Positions 40,851 to 51,067 of a DNA stretch of 64,000 nt are shown one piece after another; position 1 is the first letter of the stretch; every line of letters begins with the position of its first letter. Position numbers and translations under genes: made by a program. The notes beneath the pieces were generated by a model. The model searched no databases and was not told where the DNA came from. It worked only from the letters and a program-made list of their open reading frames with translations. This stretch comes from Vibrio pelagius (GTDB lineage Bacteria; Pseudomonadota; Gammaproteobacteria; Enterobacterales; Vibrionaceae). The DNA lies in assembly GCF_024347575.1 (NCBI RefSeq), contig NZ_AP025503.1:2728001-2792000 (forward strand), given 5' to 3'.

Positions 40851-42140
40851 ATGTTTTTTTCTAAGAAGAAAGAGCTAGTGATAGAGTCCAGTCATTCGGA
40901 TAATGTATACGATTCCTTAAAAAATCATATTGCATGGATCGAGTTCAACCTAGAAGGAATCATTCAAGACGCAAGCCCGTTGTTTTTGAGTGTGGTTGGA
41001 TACTCGTTACACGAAGTTATTGGCAAACACCACAAAATTTTCTGTTCAGATAGCCATGTTTACTCATCTGTTTATAAGAGCTTTTGGAGAGATCTTGCTA
41101 ATGGAACGACTAAAAAGGGAACCTTTGAAAGGATTAATAAGAAAGGTGAAATTGTCATTCTTGAAGCAACATATTTTCCGATTAAGAACTCCCAAGGCAG
41201 TGTTACTGGTATAGGAAAAATTGCTTCCGATATCACTGATTTTTACTATGAAAAACAGAGAAACGAAGCGCTTTTTTCAGCTTTAGATAAATCTCAAGCC
41301 ATTATTGAATTTGACCCACAAGGAACCGTTCTTAAGGCAAATTCTAATTTCTTAAATACACTGGGCTATAGTGCCCATCAAGTAGAAGGCCAACATCATC
41401 GCATGTTCTGTTTTGATGATTTCTACAATGAAAACCCGCGCTTCTGGCAAGAGTTACAAAGTGGGCAGATTAAATCAGGGCTTTTCCAACGTCGTAGCTC
41501 TCATGGATCAAGAGTCTGGATCGAAGCGACATACAATCCAGTCATTGACGAGTCTGGGAATGTTGTAAAAATAGTAAAATTTTCAAGTGATATTACCGAG
41601 CGTATTGAACGAAATCGAGCTATCACCGAAGCGTCTGAGATAGCTTACTCAACATCAATAGAAACAGCGCAAATCGCTGAAGAGGGGTTGAGGCTTTTGG
41701 CCGATTCTGTGAAATCGTCATTGAATGTATCTCAGAAAGCAGTAGAAACGGCGCAAAAAGTCCAACAACTGAAAGATAGTTCGCAAAACATTCAAAACAT
41801 CGTAGCAACCATACAGGGAATAGCTGATCAAACTAACCTTTTGGCACTGAACGCAGCCATCGAAGCAGCTAGAGCCGGTGAACATGGTAGAGGTTTTGCT
41901 GTTGTAGCAGACGAAGTACGCCAACTCGCTTCACGCACTTCAGATTCCACTGACGAGATTGTAAAAGTTGTTGAAGAGAATCAGGGATTAATCAATGAAG
42001 TCACGACTAGAATGACCGAAATGTCATTAATTTCAGAAGAAGGAAATGCCAAAATTACCGAAGTTTCTACGGTGATGGATGAAATCCACAAAGGGGCTGA
42101 AAATGTTTCAAGTACAGTAATGAGGCTGTCTGAGAGCTAA
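40851..42140 (+). CDS. Soluble PAS-PAS methyl-accepting chemotaxis protein
   Basis: A 429-residue chemoreceptor without membrane segments. Two PAS domains (about 25-130 and 145-255; [16 protein letters not shown] and [16 protein letters not shown] are parallel) each end in a PAC-like SDIT motif. The signalling domain follows, with [20 protein letters not shown] and [19 protein letters not shown]. The C-terminus is short after the hairpin, with no obvious methyl-receptor pentapeptide. The PAS pair suggests redox or small-ligand sensing, as in Aer-like receptors (inference). AAGG precedes the ATG. Confidence 0.92.
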   Translation: MFFSKKKELVIESSHSDNVYDSLKNHIAWIEFNLEGIIQDASPLFLSVVGYSLHEVIGKHHKIFCSDSHVYSSVYKSFWRDLANGTTKKGTFERINKKGEIVILEATYFPIKNSQGSVTGIGKIASDITDFYYEKQRNEALFSALDKSQAIIEFDPQGTVLKANSNFLNTLGYSAHQVEGQHHRMFCFDDFYNENPRFWQELQSGQIKSGLFQRRSSHGSRVWIEATYNPVIDESGNVVKIVKFSSDITERIERNRAITEASEIAYSTSIETAQIAEEGLRLLADSVKSSLNVSQKAVETAQKVQQLKDSSQNIQNIVATIQGIADQTNLLALNAAIEAARAGEHGRGFAVVADEVRQLASRTSDSTDEIVKVVEENQGLINEVTTRMTEMSLISEEGNAKITEVSTVMDEIHKGAENVSSTVMRLSES

Positions 42141-42156
42141 CCATAATTATCGCTAT

Positions 42157-42190
42157 AAACTAACCTCATTACATGTTGTGGTTAGTTTTT
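42157..42190 (+). terminator. Terminator of the PAS chemoreceptor gene
   Basis: The 9-bp arms AAACTAACC / GGTTAGTTT with a 14-nt loop, followed by Ts, 16 nt past the stop. Confidence 0.75.
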
Positions 42191-42374
42191 CGTTTTTGGT
42201 GAGAGCGAATGGCTTGGCAGAAAGGTAAATAAACATATTGAGCAAATCAAAAACCTGACGATGGGTATGTTTATCCAAAATTTTGCCACTAAGTTATAAG
42301 CTGTGCGCAATGTCTCTTTCCACTTTTGGGCTTAGCCTATATTCTGACGCCAAATTTTTAAAAGAAGTACTGTC

Positions 42375-42851
42375 ATGACCTCTACTAATACACTACCACC
42401 CGCTGGTATGTTTCGCCGTTTAGGTGCTCTGTTCTATGATGCGCTGATTGTCCTTGCTATCGAAATGATGGCTGCGGGCGTAGTTGTTGCTCTGCTCCAC
42501 GCCCTTATGGCAATGGGACTGTTTACCCATTCAGGTTACGCAGATGTGAGCGACTTCCTGACGAATCACCCTATCTGGAGCCCAGCTTACACTTTCTACC
42601 TTGTGGTAGTTTGGTGTTACTTCTTTGTGTTTTTCTGGACTCGCGCAGGACAAACTCTAGGTATGCGAGCTTGGAAACTTCGTGTACAAAACAGTGATGG
42701 CTCTGCAATTAGCGTCACTCAGGCTCTAATTCGTTTAGGTACATCTGGATTTGGATTAGCCAATTTGTGTGTTCCGTTTGATCCTAAAAAACGTGGCTTC
42801 CATGATATCTGGGCTAAAACCCAAGTGGTGGTACTACCGAAAGCACAATAG
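42375..42851 (+). CDS. RDD family membrane protein
   Basis: A 158-residue inner-membrane protein. The RDD signature is visible as FRRLGALFYDALIVL near residue 13, and the family's conserved TRAGQTLGMRAWKLRV lies near residue 89. Three to four hydrophobic segments occur (20-45, 70-88, 113-130). RDD proteins are of uncertain function, some proposed as Na+/H+ antiporters. No clear ribosome site. Convergent with lptG across a shared terminator. Confidence 0.87.
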   Translation: MTSTNTLPPAGMFRRLGALFYDALIVLAIEMMAAGVVVALLHALMAMGLFTHSGYADVSDFLTNHPIWSPAYTFYLVVVWCYFFVFFWTRAGQTLGMRAWKLRVQNSDGSAISVTQALIRLGTSGFGLANLCVPFDPKKRGFHDIWAKTQVVVLPKAQ

Positions 42852-42879
42852 TCGCTAAAGAAATGGTTTCAAATATAAA

Positions 42880-42907
42880 AAAGGGAAGGCACTCGCCTTC
42901 CCTTTTC
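42880..42907. terminator. Bidirectional terminator between the RDD gene and lptG
   Basis: A perfect 12-bp stem (AAAAGGGAAGGC with complement, 4-nt loop), A-rich on one side and T-rich on the other. Confidence 0.9.
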
Positions 42908-42920
42908 TCATCAATAGCTT

Positions 42921-43991
42921 TTATAGCTTTCGTCTTAGCAGCATCAAAGCGATACCAAAGAACACAATACTTGGCGCGACTGCCCCAAATACGGGAGGTA
43001 TCTGGTACACCAAGCTGACTGGCCCAAAGAACTCACTCGATATATAGAAAGTAAAGCCCGCAATCACCCCCGACAAGATCCGCGCGCCCATAGTCACACT
43101 TCTTAGTGGCCCAAAGATAAACGAGAGTGCCATCAGCATCATCACAGCAATCGACAGAGGCTGAGTTACCTTACGCCAGAAAGCGAGCTCATAACGAGAC
43201 GCATCTTGTTCAGAAGCTTGCAGGTAAGAGACATAATCATATAAACCGCTTAACGAAAGCTCCTCAGGTTTCACGGTTACGATGGCCAGTTTGTCGGGAG
43301 CCAGAGATGTTTCCCAAGAATAAGCCGGTAAGCTCTCCTTGGTAATTTGAACATCATCCTCAAATGATGTGATCTGCACGTCCGACATTGTCCAAGTGTT
43401 GTTACCATCATAATCAACCTGCTCAGCGAATATGGTCGACTGGAGCTTTTTATCTTGGTCAAAACGCCACATATTTATGCCATACAGCCTTTCATCATCG
43501 ACCTTGGCAATAAAAATAAAGTCATTGGCGTCACGAGCCCAAACACCACTTCGCGTCGAAACAATACTGCCGCCTGAGATAGAGATAGCTCTTAGATCAC
43601 GAGCCATCTTCTGCGCTTGCGGTGCACCCCATTGACCAAGCAAGGTTACTATGATCATCAGAGGGACTGCTGTTTTAAGTACCGATAGGCCGATATCTAA
43701 CTTAGAGAACCCTGCCGCTTGCATAACCACCAGCTCAGAACTTGCAGCTAACATACCTAAACCGATCAATGCCCCTAATAGCGCTGCCATCGGGAAGAAC
43801 ATTTCGATATCACGAGGAATACTCAGAAGAACAAAATATAAAGCCTGAAGCAGATCATAAGTACCGCGACCAACCTTTCTTAACTGCTCAACATATTTGA
43901 TGATCCCAGACAGGCCAACAAACGTCACAAGCACCAAAGCAGTGGTAGAGATAATGGTTCTGCCAATATATAAATCGAGAATCTTAAACAC
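42921..43991 (-). CDS. lptG: LPS export permease LptG
   Basis: Membrane component of the LptB2FG ABC transporter, which extracts lipopolysaccharide from the inner membrane and passes it to LptC and LptA. The 356 residues start MFKILDLYIGRTIISTTALV with TM1; GLGMLAASSELVVMQAAGFSK forms the cytosolic coupling region near TM2-3. A periplasmic beta-jellyroll spans about 130-260, and three C-terminal TMs follow. It lies 3 nt after lptF. Confidence 0.96.
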   Translation of the reverse strand: MFKILDLYIGRTIISTTALVLVTFVGLSGIIKYVEQLRKVGRGTYDLLQALYFVLLSIPRDIEMFFPMAALLGALIGLGMLAASSELVVMQAAGFSKLDIGLSVLKTAVPLMIIVTLLGQWGAPQAQKMARDLRAISISGGSIVSTRSGVWARDANDFIFIAKVDDERLYGINMWRFDQDKKLQSTIFAEQVDYDGNNTWTMSDVQITSFEDDVQITKESLPAYSWETSLAPDKLAIVTVKPEELSLSGLYDYVSYLQASEQDASRYELAFWRKVTQPLSIAVMMLMALSFIFGPLRSVTMGARILSGVIAGFTFYISSEFFGPVSLVYQIPPVFGAVAPSIVFFGIALMLLRRKL

Positions 43992-43994
43992 GGT

Positions 43995-45095
43995 TTAGGC
44001 CAACCTTTTCTTCTTGAATTTTTCTTTCATGCGCCTTACTGGCACGCTATCCATAAAGTTTGCAGAGACAGCCACAATCAACAACACGGCATTGATTGGC
44101 CACATACCAATAGCGGCTGGGATGCTGCCCTCCTCTATTGACGACTTCGTTGCACTGATCGCTAAGAAGTATGTTAGGTAGATCAAAATCGCAGGTCCCA
44201 TTTTGGCAAAGCGACCTTGCCTTGGGTTTACCGCTGACAATGGAACAACCAACATAGTTAGAAGCGGAATACAGATGACCAAAGAGATACGCCATTGCAG
44301 CTCTGCCTTGGCATTATTGTCTGGGTGGTTAATTAGATCCAGAGTCGGGATTGCTTCCCAGTCACGCCCTTTCTTTTTAACGTCTCGCTGACCAATTAGT
44401 CCTTCGTACTCGTCGAAGTGCGTCATCATATAATCAACACGCGTCGGAACTCCCTCATAGCGCGTGCCATCGTACATAGCGATCACTTGTCTGCCATCAC
44501 TTAACTCTTTTACATCACCGGAGGAAGAGAACATCACACTTGGTAGAATTGAGTCACGAGGCGCAATCTGAGCCACGAAAACATTTTCCAGCTTATTGCC
44601 CTTGATATCATCAATAAAAACAACAGAAGAACCATCAGGAGTGCTTTCGAATTTGCCTTTAGGTAATAGATCAACACTGTTCTCAGCTGCCACTTTTTCA
44701 TAGAGCTGTTCAACTTTATCTTGCGACCATGGCGATAGCCATAGCGAGTTGAATGCCGCAACGCTCGCTGTAATCAAGGCTAGGTAGAGTGCAGCCTGAA
44801 TTAAAAATTTGTTGCCGATGCCAGTGGCGTTCATCACCACGATTTCACTTTCAGCGTAGAGTCGGCCAAATGTCAGCAGGATACCGATATAAATACTCAG
44901 CGGTAACATCAACAGCCCCATCGCCGGCATGTTCAGGCCAACAATCGATAAAATGAGACTTGCGGGAATATCACCGTCCGAGGCGTCAGCCAAAACACTA
45001 ATAAATTTTTGGCTGAGAAAGACAAGAAAAAGGACAAAAAAGATCGCAAATTGACTCTTGATTGTCTCGCGGATCAAATATCTAACAATAATCAC
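43995..45095 (-). CDS. lptF: LPS export permease LptF
   Basis: Partner of LptG in the LPS exporter. The 366-residue protein has the same layout: VRYLIRETIKSQFAIFFVL with TM1, LYAESEIVVMNATGIGNK coupling segment, periplasmic jellyroll, C-terminal TMs. The GTG at 45095 giving MIIVRYLIRET is preferred over a TTG six bases upstream, because it fits the AGGT spacing and homologue N-termini. Divergent from pepA, as in E. coli and vibrios. Confidence 0.95.
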   Translation of the reverse strand: MIIVRYLIRETIKSQFAIFFVLFLVFLSQKFISVLADASDGDIPASLILSIVGLNMPAMGLLMLPLSIYIGILLTFGRLYAESEIVVMNATGIGNKFLIQAALYLALITASVAAFNSLWLSPWSQDKVEQLYEKVAAENSVDLLPKGKFESTPDGSSVVFIDDIKGNKLENVFVAQIAPRDSILPSVMFSSSGDVKELSDGRQVIAMYDGTRYEGVPTRVDYMMTHFDEYEGLIGQRDVKKKGRDWEAIPTLDLINHPDNNAKAELQWRISLVICIPLLTMLVVPLSAVNPRQGRFAKMGPAILIYLTYFLAISATKSSIEEGSIPAAIGMWPINAVLLIVAVSANFMDSVPVRRMKEKFKKKRLA

Positions 45096-45285
45096 GCTCA
45101 AATTACCTATACAAAACTTGTTTTTTTGATTGAATCACTATAATTTCCCGTTGAACCTTTTATTTTTAAATTTTTAGCTAAGTGTTAGCGCTCTTCTGTA
45201 AGGTTAGTTCCATTGTAGGATCCAACAAGTAAGAACGCATTATCTAACATTTAGTTCTATTTGTCTTCAGGATGTAGGAGTACGC

Positions 45286-46794
45286 ATGGAGTTCAGTGTA
45301 AAAAGTGGCAGTCCAGAAAAACAACGCAGCGCATGTATCGTTGTCGGTGTATTCGAACCACGCCGCCTTTCTCCAGTAGCCGAACAGCTAGATAAGATCA
45401 GTGATGGCTATATCAGTTCACTACTTCGACGTGGTGACCTAGAAGGTAAACCTGGCCAGATGCTACTACTGCATCAAGTACCAGGTGTACTTTCAGAACG
45501 AGTTCTATTAGTAGGCTGTGGCAAAGAGCGTGAACTAGGTGAGCGCCAATACAAAGAAATTATCCAAAAAACCATCAGCACGCTTAACGAAACAGGTTCT
45601 ATGGAAGCAGTATGTTTCCTAACTGAACTGCACGTCAAAGGCCGCGATACTTACTGGAAAGTTCGCCAAGCGGTTGAAGCAACTAAAGATGGCCTATACA
45701 CATTTGATCAATTCAAGAGCAACAAGCCTGAGACTCGTCGCCCACTACGTAAGCTGGTATTTAACGTACCAACGCGTCGTGAGCTAAGCCTAGGTGAAAA
45801 AGCGATCTCTCACGGTCTAGCTATTGCTTCAGGTGTAAAAGCGTCGAAAGATCTTGGCAACATGCCACCAAACATCGCGAACCCAGCATACCTTGCATCT
45901 CAAGCTCGTCGCCTTGCTGACGACTTCGACACAGTGACGACTAAGATCATTGGTGAAGAAGAGATGGAAAAACTGGGCATGACTTCTTACCTAGCGGTAG
46001 GTCGTGGCTCTAAGAACGAATCTATGATGTCTATCATGGAGTACAAGGGCGCACCAGACTCTGATGCAAAACCAATTGTACTGGTTGGTAAAGGCCTAAC
46101 ATTCGATTCAGGCGGTATCTCACTGAAGCCGGGCGAAGGCATGGATGAGATGAAGTACGACATGTGTGGTGCGGCATCTGTATTCGGTACGATGAAAGCG
46201 CTCGCTAAACTGAACCTACCGATCAACGTTGTTGGTATTCTTGCTGGTTGTGAAAACATGCCAGGTAGCAATGCTTATCGTCCAGGTGACATCCTAACAA
46301 CGATGTCTGGTCAAACTGTTGAAGTACTAAACACTGATGCGGAAGGCCGTTTAGTTCTGTGTGATGCACTGACTTACGTTGAGCGTTTCGAACCAGACTG
46401 TGTGGTTGACGTTGCAACGCTAACAGGCGCATGTGTCATTGCTCTAGGTCACCACATCAGTGGCGTTCTATCGAACCACAACCCGCTATCTCACGAGCTA
46501 GTTAACGCATCTGAGCAAGCAAGTGACCGTGCATGGCGTCTACCAATGGCAGACGAGTACCACGAACAACTAAACAGCCCGTTTGCTGACATGGCAAACA
46601 TTGGTGGCCGCCCTGGTGGTACTATCACTGCAGGTTGTTTCTTGTCTAAGTTCACTAAGAAATACAACTGGGCACACATCGACATCGCAGGTACTGCGTG
46701 GAAGTCTGGTGCAGCGAAAGGCTCTACTGGTCGTCCAGTCTCAATGCTAGTCCAATTCTTATTGAACCGCAGCGGCCATGAGACTGAAGAGTAA
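45286..46794 (+). CDS. pepA: Leucyl aminopeptidase (cytosol aminopeptidase A)
   Basis: M17 dinuclear zinc/manganese aminopeptidase; in E. coli PepA also binds DNA in Xer recombination and in carAB regulation. The 502 residues have [31 protein letters not shown] and the signature [10 protein letters not shown] with the metal and catalytic residues. AGGAG precedes the ATG. Followed by a terminator and then holC-valS, the conserved order. Confidence 0.97.
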   Translation: MEFSVKSGSPEKQRSACIVVGVFEPRRLSPVAEQLDKISDGYISSLLRRGDLEGKPGQMLLLHQVPGVLSERVLLVGCGKERELGERQYKEIIQKTISTLNETGSMEAVCFLTELHVKGRDTYWKVRQAVEATKDGLYTFDQFKSNKPETRRPLRKLVFNVPTRRELSLGEKAISHGLAIASGVKASKDLGNMPPNIANPAYLASQARRLADDFDTVTTKIIGEEEMEKLGMTSYLAVGRGSKNESMMSIMEYKGAPDSDAKPIVLVGKGLTFDSGGISLKPGEGMDEMKYDMCGAASVFGTMKALAKLNLPINVVGILAGCENMPGSNAYRPGDILTTMSGQTVEVLNTDAEGRLVLCDALTYVERFEPDCVVDVATLTGACVIALGHHISGVLSNHNPLSHELVNASEQASDRAWRLPMADEYHEQLNSPFADMANIGGRPGGTITAGCFLSKFTKKYNWAHIDIAGTAWKSGAAKGSTGRPVSMLVQFLLNRSGHETEE

Positions 46795-46810
46795 TCTTCA
46801 AATATAATAA

Positions 46811-46832
46811 AAAGGGCCTACGGGCCCTTTTT
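46811..46832 (+). terminator. Terminator of pepA
   Basis: An 8-bp stem (AAAGGGCC / GGCCCTTT, loop TACG) followed by Ts. Confidence 0.88.
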
Positions 46833-46887
46833 TAGTAACTTATGATGGGAAACTTATCCCTCGCTTTTATCGAGTTTGAGTAGCGTT

Positions 46888-47337
46888 ATGCAGACAGCCA
46901 CTTTTTACATCGTGTCGCCAGACAGCCCTCAAGCAGAGCCACAAGGTTTTGCCGAGTACGTGTTGTTTCTCGCTCACCACTTTACTAAGCAAGGCGCAAA
47001 ACTCTACCTAAACTGCAACGACAAAGCGCATGCCGAGAGCCTTGCTGAAATCTTCTGGCAAGTCGAACCCGAGCAGTTTATGGCACACAACTTGGTTGGT
47101 GAAGGTCCAAAGTATGCCACCAATATTGAAATAGGTTACGAGGGCGTTAAGCCCAATTGGAACCGTCAATTGGTAATAAATGTGGCCGATAATCATACAA
47201 CCTTTGCGAACGCCTTTGCTCAGGTGATAGACTTCGTGCCTTGCGAAGAAAAAGCGAAGCAACTCGCGCGCGAAAGGTATAAAATTTACCGTCAAGCTGG
47301 GTATCAGTTACAAACGATTGAGATTCAGCATCCATAG
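46888..47337 (+). CDS. holC: DNA polymerase III chi subunit
   Basis: Clamp-loader accessory subunit that links the polymerase III holoenzyme to single-strand binding protein. The 149 residues show MQTATFYIVSPDS at the start, HNLVGEGPKYATNIEIGY and the C-terminal DFVPCEEKAKQLARERYKIY, diagnostic of HolC. The ATG at 46888 is chosen; a TTG four codons earlier is in frame but not supported. It precedes valS by 102 nt. Confidence 0.93.
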   Translation: MQTATFYIVSPDSPQAEPQGFAEYVLFLAHHFTKQGAKLYLNCNDKAHAESLAEIFWQVEPEQFMAHNLVGEGPKYATNIEIGYEGVKPNWNRQLVINVADNHTTFANAFAQVIDFVPCEEKAKQLARERYKIYRQAGYQLQTIEIQHP

Positions 47338-47439
47338 TCAAACCTCATAGTTAAAGCTATCTTTGAATTAAGGTTCAAGAAGCTTCACTTATGAAGTTTG
47401 ACCAAGATTAACCATTCACAGTATCCGTAAAAGAGCACT

Positions 47440-50313
47440 ATGGAAAAGACATATAACCCAACATCAATCGAACAAGCCCTGTATCAGGCTTGGGAAGAGA
47501 AAGGCTACTTCAAGCCACACGGTGACACATCAAAAGAAGCTTACAGCATCATGATCCCGCCACCGAACGTCACTGGTAGCCTACACATGGGTCACGCGTT
47601 CCAAGACACTATCATGGATACTCTGATCCGTGCTGAGCGTATGAAGGGCAAAAACACCCTTTGGCAAGTGGGTACGGACCACGCTGGTATCGCAACTCAA
47701 ATGGTTGTTGAGCGTAAAATCGCAGCTGAAGAAGGCAAAACTAAGCACGACTACGGTCGTGACGCTTTCATCGACAAAATCTGGGAATGGAAAAACGAAT
47801 CTGGTGGCACAATCACTAAGCAGCTTCGTCGCCTAGGCGCTTCTGTAGACTGGGACCGCGAGCGTTTCACAATGGATGACGGCCTATCTAACGCTGTTCA
47901 AGAAGTGTTTGTTCGTCTATATGAAGAAGACTTAATCTACCGTGGTAAGCGTCTAGTAAACTGGGATCCTAAACTGCACACCGCAATTTCTGATCTTGAA
48001 GTTGAAAACAAAGACAAAAAAGGCCACATGTGGCACTTCCGCTACCCGCTAGCAAATGGCGCGAAAACAGCGGAAGGCAAAGACTACATTGTTGTTGCGA
48101 CCACTCGTCCAGAAACCGTGCTAGGTGATACGGGTGTTGCGGTAAACCCAGAAGATCCACGTTACAAAGATCTTATCGGTAAAGAGATCCTGCTTCCTAT
48201 CGTTAACCGTCTGATCCCTATCGTAGGCGATGAGCACGCAGATATGGAAAAAGGTACAGGTTGTGTGAAGATCACGCCTGCGCACGATTTCAATGACTAC
48301 GAAGTTGGTAAGCGTAACAACCTGCCAATGATCAACATCCTAACTTTCAACGCAGACATTCGTGATACGGCTGAAGTCTTCACTACTAACGGTGAAGTTA
48401 GCGATGTTTACTCAACTGAGCTACCAGCTAAATACCACGGTATGGAGCGTTTTGCTGCTCGTAAAGCGATCGTTGCTGAATTTGAAGAGCTTGGTCTTCT
48501 TGATGAAATCAAAGATCATGATCTAACGGTACCTTACGGCGACCGTGGTGGCGTAGTTATCGAACCAATGCTAACTGACCAATGGTACGTACGCGCTGCA
48601 CCTCTTGCAGAGCCTGCTGTTAAAGCGGTTGAAGATGGTGAAATCCAGTTCGTTCCTAAACAGTACGAAAACATGTACTTCTCTTGGATGCGTGACATTC
48701 AAGATTGGTGTATCTCTCGTCAGCTTTGGTGGGGTCACCGTATCCCGGCATGGTACGACAACGATGGCAACGTATACGTAGGCCGTACTGAAGAAGAAGT
48801 ACGTGCAAACAACAACCTTGCTCCAGTCGTTGTACTGCGCCAAGACGACGACGTACTAGATACATGGTTCTCTTCTGCACTATGGACGTTCGGTACTCAA
48901 GGCTGGCCTGAGCAAACTGAAGACCTTAAGACGTTCCACCCTTCAGACGTTCTAGTAACAGGCTTCGACATCATCTTCTTCTGGGTTGCACGTATGATCA
49001 TGATGACCATGCACTTCAACAAAGATGAAAATGGTAAGTCACAAGTACCATTCAAGACAGTTTACGTAACGGGTCTAATCCGTGACGAAAACGGCGACAA
49101 GATGTCTAAGTCTAAAGGTAACGTTCTTGACCCTATCGACATGATCGATGGTATCGACCTTGAGTCTCTAGTAGAGAAGCGTTGTGGCAACATGATGCAG
49201 CCTCAGCTAGCAAAGAAGATCGAGAAGAACACGCGTAAGACTTTCGAAAACGGTATCGAACCATACGGTACTGACGCGCTACGTTTCACTCTTGCTGCTA
49301 TGGCTTCTACTGGCCGTGACATCAACTGGGATATGAAGCGTCTTGAAGGTTACCGTAACTTCTGTAACAAGCTATGGAACGCGAGCCGTTACGTACTGAT
49401 GAACACAGAAGAGCACGATTGTGGCATGTCACTGTCGGCTGAAGACCGTGCAAACATGGAATTCTCTCTAGCAGATAAGTGGATTGAATCTCAGTTTGAA
49501 CTAGCAGCGAAAGAGTTTAACGCTCACCTAGACAACTTCCGTCTAGACATGGCTGCGAACACGCTTTACGAATTCATCTGGAACCAATTCTGTGACTGGT
49601 ACCTAGAGCTAACTAAACCTGTTCTTTGGAAAGGTACAGAAGCTCAGCAACAAGCAACTCGCTACATGCTGATCACTGTTCTAGAGAAGACGCTACGTCT
49701 TGCGCACCCAGTACTTCCTTACATCACTGAATCTATCTGGCAGAGCGTTAAACCGCTAGTAGACGGTGTTGAAGGCGACACTATCATGACTCAAGCGCTT
49801 CCTCAGTTTAACGAAGAGAACTTCAACGCTGAGATCGTAGAAGACATCGAATGGGTTAAAACTTTCATCACGGCTATCCGTAACTTACGTGCGGAATACG
49901 ACATTGCACCTAGCAAAGGTCTAGAGGTAATGATCAAGGTGGCTAACGAGAAAGATGCGGCACGTATCGAAGCGAATAAGGTCGTTCTAAACTCTCTCGC
50001 GAAGCTAGATAGCCTAACGGTTCTTGCAGACGACGCTGAGACGCCAGCATGTGCGACTAAGCTAGTGGGTCAATCTGAGCTGATGATCCCAATGGCAGGT
50101 CTGATCGACAAAGATGCAGAGCTTGCTCGTCTTGATAAAGAAGTGAAGAAAACGCACGGCGAAATCAAGCGTATCGAAGGCAAGCTAGGTAACGAAGGTT
50201 TCGTTGCTAAAGCACCTGAAGCGGTTATCGCAAAAGAGCGTGAGAAGCTAGTTGGCTACCAAGAGACACTAGCTAAGCTTGAAGAGCAGAAAGCGACTAT
50301 CGCAGCTCTTTAA
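47440..50313 (+). CDS. valS: Valyl-tRNA synthetase
   Basis: Class I aminoacyl-tRNA synthetase charging tRNA-Val. The 957-residue protein has the HIGH-type motif [14 protein letters not shown] (HMGH at 49-52), the editing CP1 domain with [22 protein letters not shown] at 554-558 and a C-terminal coiled coil ([20 protein letters not shown]). The ATG at 47440 gives [16 protein letters not shown]. Confidence 0.98.
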   Translation: MEKTYNPTSIEQALYQAWEEKGYFKPHGDTSKEAYSIMIPPPNVTGSLHMGHAFQDTIMDTLIRAERMKGKNTLWQVGTDHAGIATQMVVERKIAAEEGKTKHDYGRDAFIDKIWEWKNESGGTITKQLRRLGASVDWDRERFTMDDGLSNAVQEVFVRLYEEDLIYRGKRLVNWDPKLHTAISDLEVENKDKKGHMWHFRYPLANGAKTAEGKDYIVVATTRPETVLGDTGVAVNPEDPRYKDLIGKEILLPIVNRLIPIVGDEHADMEKGTGCVKITPAHDFNDYEVGKRNNLPMINILTFNADIRDTAEVFTTNGEVSDVYSTELPAKYHGMERFAARKAIVAEFEELGLLDEIKDHDLTVPYGDRGGVVIEPMLTDQWYVRAAPLAEPAVKAVEDGEIQFVPKQYENMYFSWMRDIQDWCISRQLWWGHRIPAWYDNDGNVYVGRTEEEVRANNNLAPVVVLRQDDDVLDTWFSSALWTFGTQGWPEQTEDLKTFHPSDVLVTGFDIIFFWVARMIMMTMHFNKDENGKSQVPFKTVYVTGLIRDENGDKMSKSKGNVLDPIDMIDGIDLESLVEKRCGNMMQPQLAKKIEKNTRKTFENGIEPYGTDALRFTLAAMASTGRDINWDMKRLEGYRNFCNKLWNASRYVLMNTEEHDCGMSLSAEDRANMEFSLADKWIESQFELAAKEFNAHLDNFRLDMAANTLYEFIWNQFCDWYLELTKPVLWKGTEAQQQATRYMLITVLEKTLRLAHPVLPYITESIWQSVKPLVDGVEGDTIMTQALPQFNEENFNAEIVEDIEWVKTFITAIRNLRAEYDIAPSKGLEVMIKVANEKDAARIEANKVVLNSLAKLDSLTVLADDAETPACATKLVGQSELMIPMAGLIDKDAELARLDKEVKKTHGEIKRIEGKLGNEGFVAKAPEAVIAKEREKLVGYQETLAKLEEQKATIAAL

Positions 50314-50356
50314 CCCTCGCTCAATGAGAAGCCTTTGAACTTCTCGCTTAAAATAG

Positions 50357-50384
50357 AAAGGTTGGCCTTGTGGTCAACCTTTTT
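50357..50384 (+). terminator. Terminator of valS
   Basis: The 8-bp arms AAAGGTTG / CAACCTTT, extended by inner pairing, run into seven Ts. Confidence 0.88.
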
Positions 50385-50490
50385 TTATACCGCTAGGTTC
50401 TGTCACGACGAACCTCAGCATTTCCAAACTCCACACTCTTTTTGATAGTTTTTGCCTATCGAATTAATCTCCAATACCCATTTTATTTAA

Positions 50491-50505
50491 TGATAATAAT
50501 TATCA
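50491..50505 (+). promoter_or_regulatory. Fur box upstream of the DUF2061 gene
   Basis: TGATAATAATTATCA is a perfect 7-1-7 palindrome and an exact match to the consensus Fur site TGATAATnATTATCA. It sits 41 nt before the start codon, where a bound repressor would block transcription, so iron repression is predicted. Confidence 0.78.
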
Positions 50506-50546
50506 ATAATAGCTTTATCGAAACAACACAACGATGAGTAATTATC

Positions 50547-50945
50547 ATGAAAAAGACACTAACCTTTGCAGCACTTCATTTTACTATCGCATTTAGTGTC
50601 GCTTACGTACTCACTGGCGACATCTTAATTGGTAGTTTAATTGCCATGATCGAACCTTCAGTGAATACCGTCGCTTTCTATTTTCATGAAAAGGCGTGGG
50701 CTCAGGTTCCAGCGCTAAAAGCTCGTCAATGGATGACCAAATTAAAAACGGCTAGTTTCGCAACCATTCATTTCAGCGTCGCATTTACCGTGGTTTACTT
50801 ATTGACAGGTGATGCCTTTGTGGGTGGAGTAATGGCGATGTTAGAGCCAACATTGAATACAGTTGCTTACTACTTTCATGAGAAAGTTTGGCAGCGCAAA
50901 TCAGAAGCCAATGTTTCTCGATTCTGTTACCACCAACACGCTTAA
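50547..50945 (+). CDS. Tandem DUF2061 small membrane protein
   Basis: A 132-residue protein made of two copies of one unit, at about 2-52 and 66-116. Each unit has H-F-x-x-A-F as in LHFTIAFSVAYVLTGD or IHFSVAFTVVYLLTGD, then a second hydrophobic helix ending EPSVNTVAFYFHEKAW or EPTLNTVAYYFHEKVW. That is the DUF2061 pattern, usually found once per protein. Function unknown. The conserved His, Glu and FHEK residues could bind metal, and the Fur box fits a metal-related role (inference). Ribosome site is poor. Confidence 0.84.
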   Translation: MKKTLTFAALHFTIAFSVAYVLTGDILIGSLIAMIEPSVNTVAFYFHEKAWAQVPALKARQWMTKLKTASFATIHFSVAFTVVYLLTGDAFVGGVMAMLEPTLNTVAYYFHEKVWQRKSEANVSRFCYHQHA

Positions 50946-50999
50946 ACTAGAGAGCTATCTCTAAAAATAGAGCGTCTACTGGTGAATCAATGGCTGCCC

Positions 51000-51028
51000 T
51001 TGACAAAGTTGCGCACCGCAATTAATTT
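51000..51028 (+). promoter_or_regulatory. Candidate promoter of the MarR-GNAT gene
   Basis: TTGACA and TAATTT with 17-bp spacing. The palindrome at 51005-51047 covers the spacer and -10 region, so repressor binding would exclude RNA polymerase. Confidence 0.55.
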
Positions 51029-51047
51029 AATTGCGGTGCGCAACTTT
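51005..51047. promoter_or_regulatory. 43-bp perfect palindrome, probable operator of the MarR-GNAT regulator
   Basis: Two 21-bp arms around a single T are exact reverse complements. Inside each arm is the smaller dyad TTGCG-N3-CGCAA (51009-51021 and 51031-51043), with centres 22 bp apart, about two helical turns. It lies 20 nt before a MarR-family start codon, which fits autoregulation by two dimers on one DNA face. As RNA it could also form a hairpin. Confidence 0.72.
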
Positions 51048-51067
51048 ATTTTGAGAGGTTAATAATA

